Positions 14,270-14,598 of a stretch of DNA of 14,598 nt are shown here, piece by piece (the first letter of the stretch is position 1; the number at the start of each line of letters is the position of its first letter). Origin of the DNA: an uncultured Oscillospiraceae bacterium (lineage in GTDB: Bacteria; Bacillota; Clostridia; Oscillospirales; Oscillospiraceae). The DNA lies in assembly GCA_900758315.1 (NCBI GenBank), contig CAAERF010000526.1, positions 1 to 14,598 of the forward strand, written 5' to 3'. The notes under the pieces were generated by a model. The model saw only the letters and a program-made list of their open reading frames with translations, was not told the DNA's origin and ran no database searches. The translations under genes and the position numbers were made by a program.

Positions 14270-14458
14270 ATGGACTATATGACACTAAAAGAGGCCGCCG
14301 GGCAGTGGGGCGTGACACCTCGCAGGGTAAATTATTATTGTGCCGGTGGGCGTATCCACGGTGCTGTGAAAATGGCTGGTGTTTGGCTGATCCCTAAAAC
14401 CGCAGAGAAGCCGATTGATGGCCGGACAAAACAAGGGAAGGAGCTGAACCATGAATAA
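14270..14458 (+). CDS. Small helix-turn-helix DNA-binding protein (62 aa)
   Basis: Start ATG 14270 has GGAGG (14259-14263) at 6-nt spacing; ATG 14279 is an alternative. The sequence MTLKEAAGQWGVTPRRVNYY, then GRIHGAVKMAGVWLIPKTAEKP, is the winged-helix MerR/excisionase-type fold: helix-turn-helix at about 4-25 and the wing (VWLIPKTA) at about 40-48. Small proteins of this kind often sit directly before response-regulator genes in Clostridia and may be regulators or relics of an excisionase-like helper. It overlaps the response regulator by 8 nt, so the two are co-translated from the promoter at 14221-14249. Confidence 0.75.
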   Translation: MDYMTLKEAAGQWGVTPRRVNYYCAGGRIHGAVKMAGVWLIPKTAEKPIDGRTKQGKELNHE

Positions 14459-14598
14459 AATTTTGATTATAGATGATGACAGAGAACTGTGCGCTTTGAT
14501 CAAACGCAGCGTACAAACAGAACATATAGAAGCCGATTTTTGTAATACCGGAAAAGAGGGCTTGCAGAAATTAAAAGAGCAGGAGTATCAGCTTGTGG
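14451..14598 (+). CDS. Response regulator, N-terminal part (cut by window end)
   Basis: Start ATG 14451 has GGAAGGAG at 8-nt spacing. The 49 visible residues (MNKILIIDDDRELCALIKRS, then FCNTGKEGLQKLKEQEYQLV) are the first half of a CheY-like receiver domain. The acidic pocket D8-D9-D10 is present; the phosphoacceptor Asp would fall just past the window end. The spacing and style suit an OmpR-type regulator paired with a histidine kinase downstream, often controlling an ABC transporter for peptide antibiotics, but the output domain is not visible. It forms an operon with the HTH gene. Confidence 0.85.
   Translation, partial: MNKILIIDDDRELCALIKRSVQTEHIEADFCNTGKEGLQKLKEQEYQLV

Noticed and set aside
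14270..14458. Functional excisionase for the element
   Set aside because: The protein fold is compatible, but it is coupled to a response regulator and is far from the recombinase remnant, so a regulatory role is more likely.

Overview
The window looks like the left part of an integrative and conjugative element (ICE), or a decayed relative of one, in a gut Clostridia/Lachnospiraceae-type Firmicute. The reasons are strong AAAGGAGG Shine-Dalgarno sites, a MetRS C-terminal domain of the kind I recall from that family, and PcfK/PcfJ/YodL/DUF7666-type genes typical of Tn1549-like elements. Assignments come from reading the translations and recalling families; no search was run.

Left edge (1-940): the 3' part of a reading frame begins like the flavodoxin domain of an FprA-type flavoprotein and continues in frame as the linker and C-terminal tRNA-binding domain of methionyl-tRNA synthetase. 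It is followed by short direct repeats resembling integrase arm-type sites, a terminator, and, on the minus strand, a broken integration gene. In that gene the N-terminus of an excisionase is joined out of frame to the C-terminus of a tyrosine recombinase, at a short shared word. The ordinary integration module is therefore deleted here.

Noncoding leader (about 940-1569): no convincing gene, but a dense set of hairpins. These include a compact terminator (1258-1287) and a perfect 12-bp stem enclosing two smaller hairpins and followed by a U-run (1306-1376).

Accessory block, all on the plus strand (1570-14145): YodL-like protein, small protein, terminator, PcfK-like protein, DUF7666 protein, PcfJ-like protein, two small conserved-looking proteins, a second-type NAD-dependent DNA ligase with altered active-site positions, then two very large unrecognised proteins (705 and 824 aa) and a 209-aa protein. 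Many junctions are 1- to 8-nt overlaps or 1-nt gaps, which suggests translational coupling. Strong hairpins recur at several gene boundaries. The 705/824/209-aa trio is the best candidate here for an undescribed functional unit.

Right edge (14162-14598): a terminator closes the block. A near-consensus sigma-A promoter overlapping an inverted repeat then drives a small helix-turn-helix protein and an overlapping response regulator that runs off the window. This is probably the start of a cargo two-component module.
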